Shown: positions 35,360 through 44,760, counted from the stretch's first letter. The stretch: DNA of 64,000 nucleotides from Maribellus maritimus (GCF_022267315.1 NZ_JAIKLE010000007.1:1-64000); one strand, 5' to 3'. The notes: a model not told the origin generated them from the sequence alone. Made by a program: numbers and translations.

Positions 35360-37255
35360 ATGAAACGGACCGGAACGCTGTTTTTTGTTTTTATATTTAT
35401 TGGTTTTTTCTCCTTTGCGCAGAAAAAACCCAATATTCTTTGGATAACCATTGAAGACTCATCTCCACAATTTTTTGGATGTTATGGAAATAAAGATGCG
35501 AGTACACCGGTGATAGACAAACTGGCAGAGGAAGGTATCCGTTTTACCAATGCCTTTTCAACCGGAACTGTTTGTTCTCCAAGCCGCTCAACAATTATTA
35601 CCGGCGTTAGAACATTTAAATTGGGAACAGGAAACCACCGGAGTAATTATAGCATTCCTGAATATATTCACGGATTTCCTTACTATCTTCAAAAGCAAGG
35701 CTATTATGTAACAAACAATGCCAAAACCGACTATAACGTGGGAAATGTTAAAACGTTTACGAAAGAAGCCTGGAATGAAAGTTCGAATAAAGCCGGTTGG
35801 TGGGACAGAAAACCCGGGCAGCCGTTTTTTGCAGTTTTTAACTACAACGATTCACACCAATCAAGAACCATGACAAATACTTACCAATGGTACAGGGAGA
35901 ATGTGTGGGAACAGCTCCCTGCTAAAGACCGGATTGGTGACAACGAATTTGATATGCCCCCGTTTTACCTCGACAGTCCGGAAATGCGAAAACAATTTGC
36001 GCGTGTTTACAATTCGATAAAACTTACGGATAACAAGATTGGCGATTTGCTCGAACGACTTGAAAAAGACAATTTGCGCGACAGCACAATTATTTTCTTT
36101 TACGCCGACCATGGCGAAGGAATGCCTCGCGGAAAAACCAACGGAATCAATTATGGGTATCGTGTACCTTTTGTAATCTGGTTTCCCGAAATGTACAAAG
36201 AACTTTCTCCGTGGGGAACACAAGTTGTGTCAGACGAGCTTATCAACTTTGAGGATTTGGCACCAACACTTATCAACCTTGCCGGAGGTGAAATACCGGA
36301 TTATCTTGAAGGCCGGATTCTTATTGGCAAAAGTCGGTCGAAACCTGTTGACCACCTTATTCTTTCTGCCGACCGTTCAGATAACGGAATCGATATGGTA
36401 CGCAGTATTACTGATGGGAGGTTTGTGTATTCGCGCAACTATTTGCCTTTTATGCCTGAAGCACGTTACATCCGCTACATGGAAATAGGTGAGATAAAGC
36501 AGCAGATGCGCAACGACCTAAAAGCCGGCTTGTTAAACCCGCTACAGAAAAGTCTTTTTGAAGATCGTCCCGCTGAATTTTTATTTGATATAGAAAACGA
36601 CATCTGGGAGACCAAAAATCTTGTAAATGACCCGAAATACAGTAGTGTACTGGAAAAAATGCGCAAGTTGCTAGATGAGGAAGTGATTAAAGGACGTGAT
36701 GTGATGTTTTTACCCGAATATGAAATCGAAAAAATATCTGAAGAAAAAAATGCTTATGAATTCAGGTTAAATGATGAGGAATATCCAATTAGCGAAATCT
36801 ATAACGCGGCTTCACTTTCGGGTAAAAGAGACAAAAAAACGGCAAAGCAGCAGGTTAAACTGTTAAACAGCTCCAATAAAATTGTACGTTATTGGGCCAT
36901 AACCGGTCTTCGCTCACAACATCCGGAAACGCTTGAAAAATACAGGAATAAAATCATTAAAGCAATGGATGATACTTATCTTCCGGTAGCAATAAATGCT
37001 GCTGCAATTGCTGACAAAGATTTTGATTTAAAGGAAGCGGAGGAAAAGTTGAAAGATTTTTGCAAAAATGACAACATGAATCTTGCTCTTTCTGCCATTA
37101 ATCAACTGTTGTATACCGACGATAAACACCGATTTGTTAGCACAATAAAACAAGTACATGAAATGCCGGAGCGTAACTATAACGTAAAAGCCGCCTGTAT
37201 GGATTTTCTGGGAAGTCTGGGACTGGTTCCCAACAATCCTGACTATAGAGAATAG
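35360..37255 (+). CDS. S1 sulfatase with C-terminal HEAT-like repeat extension
   Basis: The 631-aa protein has a signal peptide ending near FSFAQ (residue 21). WITIEDSSPQFFGCYGNKD uses Glu-Asp instead of the usual Asp-Asp in the first metal segment. The catalytic Cys72-S-P-S-Arg76 follows, and YADHGEGMPRGK supplies Asp-His in the second. From about residue 480 to 631 the sequence changes to helical pairs (KQQVKLLNSSNKIVRYWAITG, YLPVAINAAAIADKDF, NLALSAINQLLYTDD) that look like HEAT/armadillo repeats. Sulfatases of this type are about 470-500 aa, so the extension is an added module, perhaps for protein or glycan contact. It converges with the hydroxyproline operon, with only 22 bp between the stops and no obvious terminator. 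Confidence 0.88.
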   Translation: MKRTGTLFFVFIFIGFFSFAQKKPNILWITIEDSSPQFFGCYGNKDASTPVIDKLAEEGIRFTNAFSTGTVCSPSRSTIITGVRTFKLGTGNHRSNYSIPEYIHGFPYYLQKQGYYVTNNAKTDYNVGNVKTFTKEAWNESSNKAGWWDRKPGQPFFAVFNYNDSHQSRTMTNTYQWYRENVWEQLPAKDRIGDNEFDMPPFYLDSPEMRKQFARVYNSIKLTDNKIGDLLERLEKDNLRDSTIIFFYADHGEGMPRGKTNGINYGYRVPFVIWFPEMYKELSPWGTQVVSDELINFEDLAPTLINLAGGEIPDYLEGRILIGKSRSKPVDHLILSADRSDNGIDMVRSITDGRFVYSRNYLPFMPEARYIRYMEIGEIKQQMRNDLKAGLLNPLQKSLFEDRPAEFLFDIENDIWETKNLVNDPKYSSVLEKMRKLLDEEVIKGRDVMFLPEYEIEKISEEKNAYEFRLNDEEYPISEIYNAASLSGKRDKKTAKQQVKLLNSSNKIVRYWAITGLRSQHPETLEKYRNKIIKAMDDTYLPVAINAAAIADKDFDLKEAEEKLKDFCKNDNMNLALSAINQLLYTDDKHRFVSTIKQVHEMPERNYNVKAACMDFLGSLGLVPNNPDYRE

Positions 37256-37277
37256 AAAGCGAAAAACAGTTATAAAG

Positions 37278-38519
37278 TTATCGTCCGATTCTAAAAGCTT
37301 TAAGATCGAGGCTTGTTCTTTCACCGGAAATTAATTCGCTGAGGAGCAAGCCTGTTACGGGTCCCAAGGTTACTCCCATCATAGAGTGCCCTGTACCAAC
37401 ATAAATATTTTGAAACTTTGGAACACGTCCAATATAAGGCAATCCATCAAAGGAACAGGGCCGGTGTCCTTGCCAGATATACTTTTCCATTACTTCAACC
37501 TGCTTCTCAGAAGGATAAAATTCGCCTATTGATTTAATAATTTTTTCTACACGTCTTTTGTTTATCTTATAATCCTTGTATCCCACTTCCATTCCTCCTC
37601 CAAACCGAACAGCCCCGTTTCCAAGGGGAGTAACTGCCACATTCACATCGGAAAGTAAGGCAGGATAATGAACGGGGGAAGACGGGTTTACCACAAAACT
37701 GTAACCTTTCCCGGGCTGAACATCTATTTTTGTGTGTAGCTGATTTAACAACTCCCTGCTCCACATCCCGGCTGCTATTACCAATTCATCAAAATCAAAA
37801 TCTTCGTTTTCTGTTTCTATCCTGACCGCCTTATTTGACTCGATTTCTATCTTCTTTACCTCACAATTTGGTTTGAAAACAACTCCTTTCTCCTGCAGTG
37901 TATGTTTTAATACATTCATTAAAACATTCGGGTTTAGATGATTATCGGAATGATAAAGAAAGCCGCCGGCGACATTTGGTTTGGCATCAGGCTCCAGTTG
38001 GAGAATATCTGTCGACGATAACTCATCCACTTTTAAACCTGCATCTCGTGCGATTTCTGCTTCCTCCCGCAAATCTGCTCCGGTTCTCCCTGACTGATAC
38101 AACATCAGCAAACCGTTCTTCCAAAGCGGAAAATCCAATTCACCCGAAGTTTTAATTTCAGAAAACAAATCTTTACTGAGCAAACTTAATTCCTTCAAAA
38201 TATGAATTGAATTTAGAACATGCCGCTCATTGGCCACCGATACAAATTTTAGATACCATCGGATTAAACCCTTTTCAGGCGCAAAACGAAATCCCACAGC
38301 AGAAGAGGAATTGAAAAGATTTTTGACGCCTTTTCTCAACATTCCCGGTGAAGCCAGCGGAACGACGTGGCTTGGGACAATAAGTCCGGCATTTCCGTAA
38401 GAACATCCACCGGAAAAATCTCCTTTGTCGATTACTGTAACCTCCGCACCTTTTTTTGCAAGAAACCAGGCGGTAAACAAACCGATAACGCCTCCGCCAA
38501 CCACTACTACTTTACTCAT
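37278..38519 (-). CDS. FAD-dependent D-amino-acid dehydrogenase, probable cis-4-hydroxy-D-proline oxidase
   Basis: I start the gene at ATG complement(38517-38519), which gives 413 aa beginning MSKVVVVGGGVIGLFTAW, the FAD-binding GxGxxG fold. The longer upstream frame overlaps the preceding gene and adds a non-homologous leader. GHRPCSFDGLPYIGR and VGTGHSMMGVTLGP near the end are DadA-family signatures. In the hydroxyproline pathway this enzyme oxidises cis-4-hydroxy-D-proline to 1-pyrroline-4-hydroxy-2-carboxylate. It is the last of four tightly packed genes, 19 bp after the epimerase, and the neighbours support this role strongly. Broad D-amino-acid activity is the alternative. Confidence 0.88.
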   Translation of the reverse strand: MSKVVVVGGGVIGLFTAWFLAKKGAEVTVIDKGDFSGGCSYGNAGLIVPSHVVPLASPGMLRKGVKNLFNSSSAVGFRFAPEKGLIRWYLKFVSVANERHVLNSIHILKELSLLSKDLFSEIKTSGELDFPLWKNGLLMLYQSGRTGADLREEAEIARDAGLKVDELSSTDILQLEPDAKPNVAGGFLYHSDNHLNPNVLMNVLKHTLQEKGVVFKPNCEVKKIEIESNKAVRIETENEDFDFDELVIAAGMWSRELLNQLHTKIDVQPGKGYSFVVNPSSPVHYPALLSDVNVAVTPLGNGAVRFGGGMEVGYKDYKINKRRVEKIIKSIGEFYPSEKQVEVMEKYIWQGHRPCSFDGLPYIGRVPKFQNIYVGTGHSMMGVTLGPVTGLLLSELISGERTSLDLKAFRIGR

Positions 38520-38538
38520 TCTTTTAGAAAACAAAGAT

Positions 38539-39543
38539 TTACATGACCTGAAAACCGTGGGCATAGGGATCATCTTCATCGTCGATAAAGATATTGTTAA
38601 AGCCGGTAATTTTAGCCCACCCCTCAATGCTTGGAACGATTGCATCAAATTCGCCAACTTTTGTCCGGTTCTCCACTTTGCCTAAAAACTGGCTACCTAT
38701 AATACTTTCATGAAGAAATTTATCTCCTTCTTTAAGTTTACCTCGTGCAAACAACTGAGCCATTCTTGCTGAAGTGCCCGTGCCACAAGGCGATCGATCG
38801 ATAGCTTTATCGCCATAGAAAACAGCATTCCGTCCGTCGGCATTTTCAGAAAGAGTAGCGCCTGTCCACTCAATATGACTAACACCTTGGATCTCCCGGT
38901 TTTCAGGATGCTCAAATGTGTATTTTTCGTTTATCAGTTTTCTTAGCGGGCGGCTAAATGAAATCAGCTCATCGGCGGAATAATGTTCCAATCCTTTAAA
39001 ATTTTTCTGCGGATCTATGATTGCATAAAAGTTTCCGCCATAAGCTACATCAAACTGCAATTCCCCAAGGTGTGGCGAATCTATTTCCAAATCTTTTCCC
39101 GCAATAAAGGATGGAACGTTTGTAAGTTTTACTGAACTCACTTTTTTACCGTTCATTTTGTACTCGACTTTTATTAAACCAGCCGGCACCTCCACCATCA
39201 GTTCACCAGGATTTTTAGGGGTAACCAAGCCCTGTTCAATAGCAACGGTAACTGTGCCAATTGTTCCATGTCCGCACATCGGTAAACAACCGCTGGTTTC
39301 AATAAACAGAATCCCCATGTCGTTTGCCGGGTTCGACGGGGGAAAAATAATACTTCCCGACATCATATCGTGACCGCGTGGTTCAAACATCAATCCATGG
39401 CGAATCCAGTCAAACTCTTTCATAAAATGAAGACGCCTTTCAAACATATTTTCCCCTTTCAAAACCGGTCCTCCGCCTGCTACCACCCGAACAGGATTTC
39501 CGCAGGTATGCGCATCGACACAAAAGAAAGTCTTGGCTGCCAT
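38539..39543 (-). CDS. 4-hydroxyproline 2-epimerase (proline racemase superfamily)
   Basis: The 334-aa cytoplasmic enzyme has both catalytic cysteines of the family: Cys90 in LPMCGHGTIG and Cys253 in RSPCGTGTSA. Members with Cys at both positions are racemases or epimerases, while 3-hydroxyproline dehydratases have Thr in place of the second Cys. It should convert trans-4-hydroxy-L-proline to cis-4-hydroxy-D-proline by two-base proton exchange. It lies 2 bp after the aldehyde dehydrogenase and 19 bp before the D-amino-acid dehydrogenase on the minus strand, completing the pathway. Proline racemase is the main alternative, but the operon makes it less likely. Confidence 0.92.
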   Translation of the reverse strand: MAAKTFFCVDAHTCGNPVRVVAGGGPVLKGENMFERRLHFMKEFDWIRHGLMFEPRGHDMMSGSIIFPPSNPANDMGILFIETSGCLPMCGHGTIGTVTVAIEQGLVTPKNPGELMVEVPAGLIKVEYKMNGKKVSSVKLTNVPSFIAGKDLEIDSPHLGELQFDVAYGGNFYAIIDPQKNFKGLEHYSADELISFSRPLRKLINEKYTFEHPENREIQGVSHIEWTGATLSENADGRNAVFYGDKAIDRSPCGTGTSARMAQLFARGKLKEGDKFLHESIIGSQFLGKVENRTKVGEFDAIVPSIEGWAKITGFNNIFIDDEDDPYAHGFQVM

Positions 39544-39545
39544 TT

Positions 39546-41135
39546 TTATCTTTTTACCGGTTCTTTACTCAACTCTCCATCCACTCTTCGCCATATTCCC
39601 AGTGGATTTGTATCTTTTAGCTCATCGGGCAAATATTCGTCAGGAGCATCCTGAAATGAAACAGGACGAACAAAACGTTTGACGGCATCAACTCCTACTG
39701 AGGTAAAACGCCCATCGGTTGAGGCAGGATACGGGCCTCCGTGTTGCATGGCATATCCCACCTCTACTCCGGTAGGAACTCCGTTAAATATCAACCTCCC
39801 AACTACTTCCTGAATGGTTGTAATAGAAGATTTATAATTCTGCACGTCTTCAGAAGTGCAAAAAACAGAAGCCGTTAACTGACCGGAAAATGAATCGACC
39901 ACCTTTAACAGCTCATCTTCGCCATCGCATTCTATTAACAAAGAAAACGGGCCAAAAATTTCATCGGCCAATGCCGGGTTAGCAACAAAATCTCTTCCTT
40001 TCACTGTTGCCACAACCGGTTGTCCCTTCATTTCCGCCACTTCGTTCTCCGACTCAGCAAGTTTATCCACAACCCTGTTATCAAAAAACTCCTTTGTTTT
40101 CTGTTCAAAACTGACACTTATATTTTTGTGCAACATCGTTTCCGGCAGCAACTTCTGAATGTTGACAACAAGTTCTCTTTTGAAGGCCTCTGTTTCTGCG
40201 CCTTTTAATGCTATCAGCACACCGGGATTTGTACAAAACTGCCCTGCACCAAGATTTATGGATGATGCGATAGTTGCTGAAAGTTCTTTTACATTTTCCT
40301 CTATTTTTGCAGGTAGAAGTAAAACCGGGTTTACACTTCCCATTTCCGCAAAAACAGGAATGGGGTCTTCGCGTTTTTGTGCAAGGTTGTACAAGCTTTT
40401 TCCTCCTGCAAACGAACCTGTAAAGGCTACCGATTTTACTTTTGAATGTAAAACCAAACCTTGTCCTACAGAAAAATCAGATGCATTCAGAGAAGAAAAA
40501 ACTCCGTCGGGCATATTGCTTTTGTGCGCAGCCCGAACAATTGCGCCTGCAACCATTTCGTTGGTTCCCGCATGATAAGGATGAGTTTTTACAATCACCG
40601 GATTTCCCGCTGCCAGAGCAGAAGCCGTGTCGCCACCAGCCGTAGAAAAAGCAAGCGGAAAATTACTGGCTGTAAAAACCACAACCGGGCCAACCGGTCG
40701 TAACATCTTCCGAATATCAGCACGTGGAAGCGGCTTTCTATCGGGTAGTGCAGGATCAATTGTTGCTTCCACCCAGTAACCGTCTTCCAAAACGTTGGCA
40801 AACATGCGCAACTGATTTACTGTACGACCTCGTTCACCAGTGATTCTTCCTTCCGGCAAACCGGTTTCCGCACAGGCACGCCGGATTAAGTTATCTCCCA
40901 GAAGTTCGATTTCTTCCGCTATCAAACGTAAAAAGTCGGCACGTTCCTTTCCGCTTTTATTCTTGTACTCTGCATATGCCGATGCTGATTTATTAACGGC
41001 TTCTTCCAATTCCCCGGCAGTTGCCTGAACAAAAAGCTCGGGCATTTCTTCAAGCGTAAGCGGGCTAAAGGTTTGAAATGTTGTTGAACCCTGCGAAGAT
41101 AAATTAAAACCTATTATATTTTTTCCGTGTATCAT
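39546..41135 (-). CDS. 2-oxoglutarate semialdehyde (2,5-dioxovalerate) dehydrogenase
   Basis: The 529-aa aldehyde dehydrogenase has catalytic Cys301 (GAGQFCTNPG) and general base Glu264 (VFAEMGSVNP). The opening MIHGKNIIGF and the FTASNFPLAFSTAGGDTASAL segment are typical of the alpha-ketoglutarate semialdehyde dehydrogenase branch. It would oxidise 2-oxoglutarate semialdehyde to 2-oxoglutarate with NAD(P), the last step of hydroxyproline breakdown, and feed the TCA cycle. It lies 10 bp after the DapA-like gene and 2 bp before the epimerase. The same enzyme branch also ends pentose and glucarate pathways, but no gene for those routes is present here. Confidence 0.9.
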   Translation of the reverse strand: MIHGKNIIGFNLSSQGSTTFQTFSPLTLEEMPELFVQATAGELEEAVNKSASAYAEYKNKSGKERADFLRLIAEEIELLGDNLIRRACAETGLPEGRITGERGRTVNQLRMFANVLEDGYWVEATIDPALPDRKPLPRADIRKMLRPVGPVVVFTASNFPLAFSTAGGDTASALAAGNPVIVKTHPYHAGTNEMVAGAIVRAAHKSNMPDGVFSSLNASDFSVGQGLVLHSKVKSVAFTGSFAGGKSLYNLAQKREDPIPVFAEMGSVNPVLLLPAKIEENVKELSATIASSINLGAGQFCTNPGVLIALKGAETEAFKRELVVNIQKLLPETMLHKNISVSFEQKTKEFFDNRVVDKLAESENEVAEMKGQPVVATVKGRDFVANPALADEIFGPFSLLIECDGEDELLKVVDSFSGQLTASVFCTSEDVQNYKSSITTIQEVVGRLIFNGVPTGVEVGYAMQHGGPYPASTDGRFTSVGVDAVKRFVRPVSFQDAPDEYLPDELKDTNPLGIWRRVDGELSKEPVKR

Positions 41136-41145
41136 ATGTAACTGT

Positions 41146-42060
41146 TTAGAGGTTCAGGTAATCAGGTAATTCAGGACGAGTTTCCAAAGCTGCATTTAAA
41201 ATTGACAAAACACGCTCACGCTCCTCTCCTTCCAATGGCAAACGTGGTGCACGGACATTTTCATTTCCCAATCCGGTAAGACGCTCCGCCAATTTGATAT
41301 TCTGAACCAATTTTGTTGATACATCGAGTTCCAAAACCGGCAGGAACCAGCTATAAATTTTGAGTGCTTCGTCAATTTTTCCTGCTTTGATTAGGCGGTA
41401 AATGGCCACAGTTTCTTTTGGAAAGGCACAAACCAAACCGGCTACCCAACCGTCAGCCCCCATCAAAAGGCTTTCCATACCCAAGGTATCAACTCCGGTT
41501 AAAACCGCAAAACGATCGCCAAAAGCATTTTTCATACGCGTTACATTCGAAATATCGCGCGTTGACTCTTTCACAGCCTGAATGGTTGGCAAATCTTCCA
41601 ACTGCCTGAAAATTTCAGGAGATAACCATATTTTATAATCTACCGGATTATTGTACAAAATAATGGGCAATTCAGTTGCTGTTGCCACTTCACGCAAAAA
41701 AGTTACTGTTTCCCGTTCATCGGAAGTGTAGCGCATTGGCGGAAGCAACATTAATCCATCTGCTCCAAAATCTCGTGCTTTTAACGCTGCATCAACAGCA
41801 AATTTTGTCGACTGTTCGGCGATATTCATCAATACCGGAATCCTGTTTTTTGATGCACTTTTCGTATGTTTCAACAAGGCATCTTTTTCATCCTGCAACA
41901 AAGTGCTGGCTTCTCCCAGCGATCCCCCGAGGATAATGCCATCTACTCCGGCTTCAATTTGAGCTTCAAGATTTACATCAAATGCTTCAAAATCCAACTC
42001 ATCAGCCGATGTAAACTTTGTTGTAATTGCGGGAAATATTCCCTTCCATTCAAAATTCAT
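41146..42060 (-). CDS. DapA-family enzyme, probable 1-pyrroline-4-hydroxy-2-carboxylate deaminase
   Basis: The 304-aa TIM-barrel protein has the Schiff-base lysine Lys164 (IQAVKESTRD), Tyr136 (ILYNNPVDY) and the GGSLGEAS phosphate/carboxylate loop of the dihydrodipicolinate synthase superfamily. In hydroxyproline operons this relative deaminates 1-pyrroline-4-hydroxy-2-carboxylate to 2-oxoglutarate semialdehyde. It is the first gene of the minus-strand operon and is divergent from the AraC gene. True DapA or sialate/keto-deoxy-sugar aldolase activity would not explain the three genes that follow. The leader to 42113 has a TAnnTTTG element. Confidence 0.88.
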   Translation of the reverse strand: MNFEWKGIFPAITTKFTSADELDFEAFDVNLEAQIEAGVDGIILGGSLGEASTLLQDEKDALLKHTKSASKNRIPVLMNIAEQSTKFAVDAALKARDFGADGLMLLPPMRYTSDERETVTFLREVATATELPIILYNNPVDYKIWLSPEIFRQLEDLPTIQAVKESTRDISNVTRMKNAFGDRFAVLTGVDTLGMESLLMGADGWVAGLVCAFPKETVAIYRLIKAGKIDEALKIYSWFLPVLELDVSTKLVQNIKLAERLTGLGNENVRAPRLPLEGEERERVLSILNAALETRPELPDYLNL

Positions 42061-42105
42061 GTTGTCTTATTTTATTTATTAAATATTTAATCATCTTTTA
42101 TTCTT

Positions 42106-42113
42106 CAAAAATA
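42106..42113 (-). promoter_or_regulatory. Candidate -7 element for the hydroxyproline operon
   Basis: On the minus strand TATTTTTG matches the Bacteroidota TAnnTTTG element and lies 46 bases before the DapA-like start codon. No clean TTTG was seen at the expected -33 distance. The AraC regulator probably binds in this divergent interval (42061-42240), which is very AT-rich, but no obvious operator repeat was found. Confidence 0.4.
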
Positions 42114-42240
42114 AAATAAAGCTGTAACACGAACTGTTTTGATATTATCATGAACCAATACTATCTTATCTATGTTTTATCAAACAAACCATTATTCGGG
42201 AATATTACATATTATTCAAGCTTACTTTAAAAAAAACGGT

Positions 42241-43122
42241 ATGAAAATCCTGCCTTTTAAAATTGCAAAACCCGCCGATCAATCCATTTGGATTCAAAAT
42301 GACCTGCTCCCCCACCTCTATGATATTTTGCACCAGCACAACGAATTCCAGATTACACTTATAAAAGAAAGTACCGGTAATGTGATTGCCGGCAACCAGT
42401 TTATTGCGTTTCAACCCGGTGATATTTTTGTTTTTGGTTCGGGCTTACCACATGCCCTTCGAAACGATCCGGAATATTACCACGAAGAAAATGGCCTAAC
42501 GGCACAGGCTTTATCCATATATTTTGAAAGTGAAGTTTTTGGCAACGCATTCTGGAACCTCCCTGAAACTAAAATGATAAAAGAATACATGCAAAAAGCC
42601 AGGCGCGGACTTTTTTACCCTGGTTCTTTTCATCCAAAAGAAGCGGAAATTATTGAAAAGGTTTCAAAAGAAAACCAAATAAACAGGTTACTTCTCACAT
42701 TGCAGCTGGTAACCCTTCTTTCCAAATCAAATCATGGGCAGATTCTTGCAACCGAAGGGATGTATAATAACCTGAATGAAACCGATGAAAAACGTCTCGA
42801 TGCTGTTTTCCGGTTTACCTTAAATGAATTTTACAGGCCAATTAGCCTGGAGGAGGTTGCCGGAGTTTCAAACATGACAGTAAATTCGTTTTGCCGCTAC
42901 TTCAAAACACGAACACGAAAAACTTACATCGACTTTTTAACAGAGTATCGAATTGGGCAGGCTTGTAAGTTGTTGCAACAGGAAGAATTTAATATTTCAG
43001 ATATTTGCTACCGTGTCGGTTTTGGAAACCTGTCGAATTTTAACCGGAAGTTTAAAGAGATAAACGGATGTACTCCAAAACAATTCAGAAAAAGACAAAT
43101 GCTTCAAAACCTTACAAATTAA
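42241..43122 (+). CDS. AraC-family transcriptional regulator
   Basis: I start at ATG 42241 (MKILPFKIAKPADQSIW), giving 293 aa, because homologues of this type begin there; an in-frame ATG at 42172 would add 23 unrelated residues. An N-terminal cupin (about residues 1-100, LPHLYDILHQHNEFQITLI) would sense a small ligand. The two helix-turn-helix motifs occupy about residues 190-290 (SLEEVAGVSNMTVNSFCRYF and ISDICYRVGFGNLSNFNRKF). It is divergent from the hydroxyproline operon, so control of that operon in response to hydroxyproline or a pathway intermediate is the natural inference. It may also affect the GH20 gene 64 bp downstream. Confidence 0.92.
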   Translation: MKILPFKIAKPADQSIWIQNDLLPHLYDILHQHNEFQITLIKESTGNVIAGNQFIAFQPGDIFVFGSGLPHALRNDPEYYHEENGLTAQALSIYFESEVFGNAFWNLPETKMIKEYMQKARRGLFYPGSFHPKEAEIIEKVSKENQINRLLLTLQLVTLLSKSNHGQILATEGMYNNLNETDEKRLDAVFRFTLNEFYRPISLEEVAGVSNMTVNSFCRYFKTRTRKTYIDFLTEYRIGQACKLLQQEEFNISDICYRVGFGNLSNFNRKFKEINGCTPKQFRKRQMLQNLTN

Positions 43123-43186
43123 TTGTGATTCTTAAAATCAAATCCATAATTTTATCGCTCAAACAAAAGTAAAACAATCTTCTTTT

Positions 43187-44731
43187 ATGAAAAACAAATT
43201 TGGCTTTGCAGGAATTTTAGCACTGGTAATTCTTCAAATCGGATGTACACAACAACCTTCCACCGATCTTTCCGAAACCGCTTTTATTCCAAAGCCGGTT
43301 AGTGTTGATGTTACCGGAAATTCTTTTGAATTGAAAGAATCATCTGTTATTTATTATGAAGAAAGTGTAGAAGGACTTCAAACGGTAGCTGAATACCTTG
43401 CCTTGGAAATCAAACGGACTTCCGGCGTAAATTTAAAGGTGGAGTCAACAAATGCAACACCTAAAAAAGGAGTATATTTTACTGTTGCAAACGAAGATTC
43501 AGAATTAGATACCGAGGGCTACGAGCTAAATATTGGCAAAAAACTGATTGCAATAAAAGCCAAAACAGTTGCGGGATGCTTTTATGGCGTTCAGACCTTG
43601 TTACAAACTATTCCGGAGAAACTGTATGCTGAAGATCCGATAGAATTTGCAACGGGTATCATTCGCGATTTCCCTGAGTTCGGATACCGTGGAGCGATGC
43701 TGGATGTTTCACGTCATTTTTTTAATGTTGAAGAGGTTAAACAATTTATTGATTTTCTGGCCATGTATAAAATGAATATACTGCATTTGCATTTGTCAGA
43801 CGACCAGGGATGGAGAATTGAAATAAAGTCGTGGCCAAAATTAACAGAAATAGGCGGAAGTACAGAAGTTGGTGGCGGAACCGGTGGCTTTTACACCCAG
43901 GAACAATATACTGAACTAGTAAAATATGCACAGGAAAGGCAAATTACAATCATCCCCGAAATTGACATGCCGGGACACACCAATGCTGCACTGGCTTCTT
44001 ATGCCGAATTAAATTGCGATGGAAAAGCCCGGGAATTATACACCGGAACAGAAGTTGGGTTCAGTACATTTTGTACGGACAAAGAAATAACCTACCAATT
44101 TATTGATGATGTAATTCGGGAGCTGGCCGCTTTAACACCGGGACCGTACATTCATATTGGCGGCGATGAGTCGCATGTTACAGCCCACGATGATTATGTT
44201 TATTTTGTAAACAGGGTTCAGCCAATTGTATTAAAATACGGCAAAAAAGTAATTGGTTGGGACGAAATTGCCAATGCTGAACTGGTTGACGATGCCACGG
44301 TTCAGTTTTGGGCCGACGTGGAAAACACTACAACGGGAGTTGAAAAAGGTGCCAGGGTAATCATGTCGCCGGCAGCGCGGGCCTACCTCGATATGCAGTA
44401 CGATTCCACAACTCACCTCGGGTTACACTGGGCGGGTTATATTGAAGTTGATCATGGGTATACATGGAATCCGGCAACACTGGTACCCGGAGTTACCAAA
44501 GAAAACATCATCGGAATTGAAGCCCCTCTTTGGTCGGAAACAGTTACAAATATAGATGAAGTGGAATTCCTGGTTTTTCCACGCCTGCCGGGCTATGCAG
44601 AAATTGGCTGGACAGCTCCTGAAAAACGAGACTGGAACGAATACAAAATGCGTCTGGCAAAACATGGAAAAAGATTTGAAGACCTGGGAATCGATTTTTA
44701 TAAGTCAAACCAAGTTCCGTGGGAAGAATAA
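43187..44731 (+). CDS. GH20 beta-N-acetylhexosaminidase lipoprotein
   Basis: The 514-aa protein has a lipobox ending at Cys20 (ILQIGC). An N-terminal GH20b domain occupies about residues 30-160. The catalytic barrel has HLHLSDDQGWRIEIKSWPKL (200-219), EIDMPGHTNAA (258-268) and the Asp327-Glu328 pair in HIGGDESH. Asp327 orients the acetamido group and Glu328 is the acid/base in the substrate-assisted retaining mechanism. It removes terminal beta-linked GlcNAc or GalNAc from glycans or glycoproteins. It is the only hexosaminidase in the window and lies next to the AraC/hydroxyproline genes rather than in a susCD run, which hints at glycoprotein use. A terminator follows at 44761. Confidence 0.94.
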   Translation: MKNKFGFAGILALVILQIGCTQQPSTDLSETAFIPKPVSVDVTGNSFELKESSVIYYEESVEGLQTVAEYLALEIKRTSGVNLKVESTNATPKKGVYFTVANEDSELDTEGYELNIGKKLIAIKAKTVAGCFYGVQTLLQTIPEKLYAEDPIEFATGIIRDFPEFGYRGAMLDVSRHFFNVEEVKQFIDFLAMYKMNILHLHLSDDQGWRIEIKSWPKLTEIGGSTEVGGGTGGFYTQEQYTELVKYAQERQITIIPEIDMPGHTNAALASYAELNCDGKARELYTGTEVGFSTFCTDKEITYQFIDDVIRELAALTPGPYIHIGGDESHVTAHDDYVYFVNRVQPIVLKYGKKVIGWDEIANAELVDDATVQFWADVENTTTGVEKGARVIMSPAARAYLDMQYDSTTHLGLHWAGYIEVDHGYTWNPATLVPGVTKENIIGIEAPLWSETVTNIDEVEFLVFPRLPGYAEIGWTAPEKRDWNEYKMRLAKHGKRFEDLGIDFYKSNQVPWEE

Positions 44732-44760
44732 GAAATTTTTAGCATACAGAATAAATCAGC

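Noticed and set aside
38520-38657. Longer N-terminus for the D-amino-acid dehydrogenase
   Set aside because: The extra 46 residues overlap the epimerase gene and lack homology-like features; MSKVVVVGGGVIG at 38519 is a normal FAD-fold start.
40159-40575. 138-codon plus-strand ORF opposite the aldehyde dehydrogenase
   Set aside because: It is fully antisense to a well-supported gene and shows no motif or signal.
42172-42240. Upstream ATG for the AraC gene
   Set aside because: The added 23 residues precede the normal family start and fall in the divergent promoter interval.
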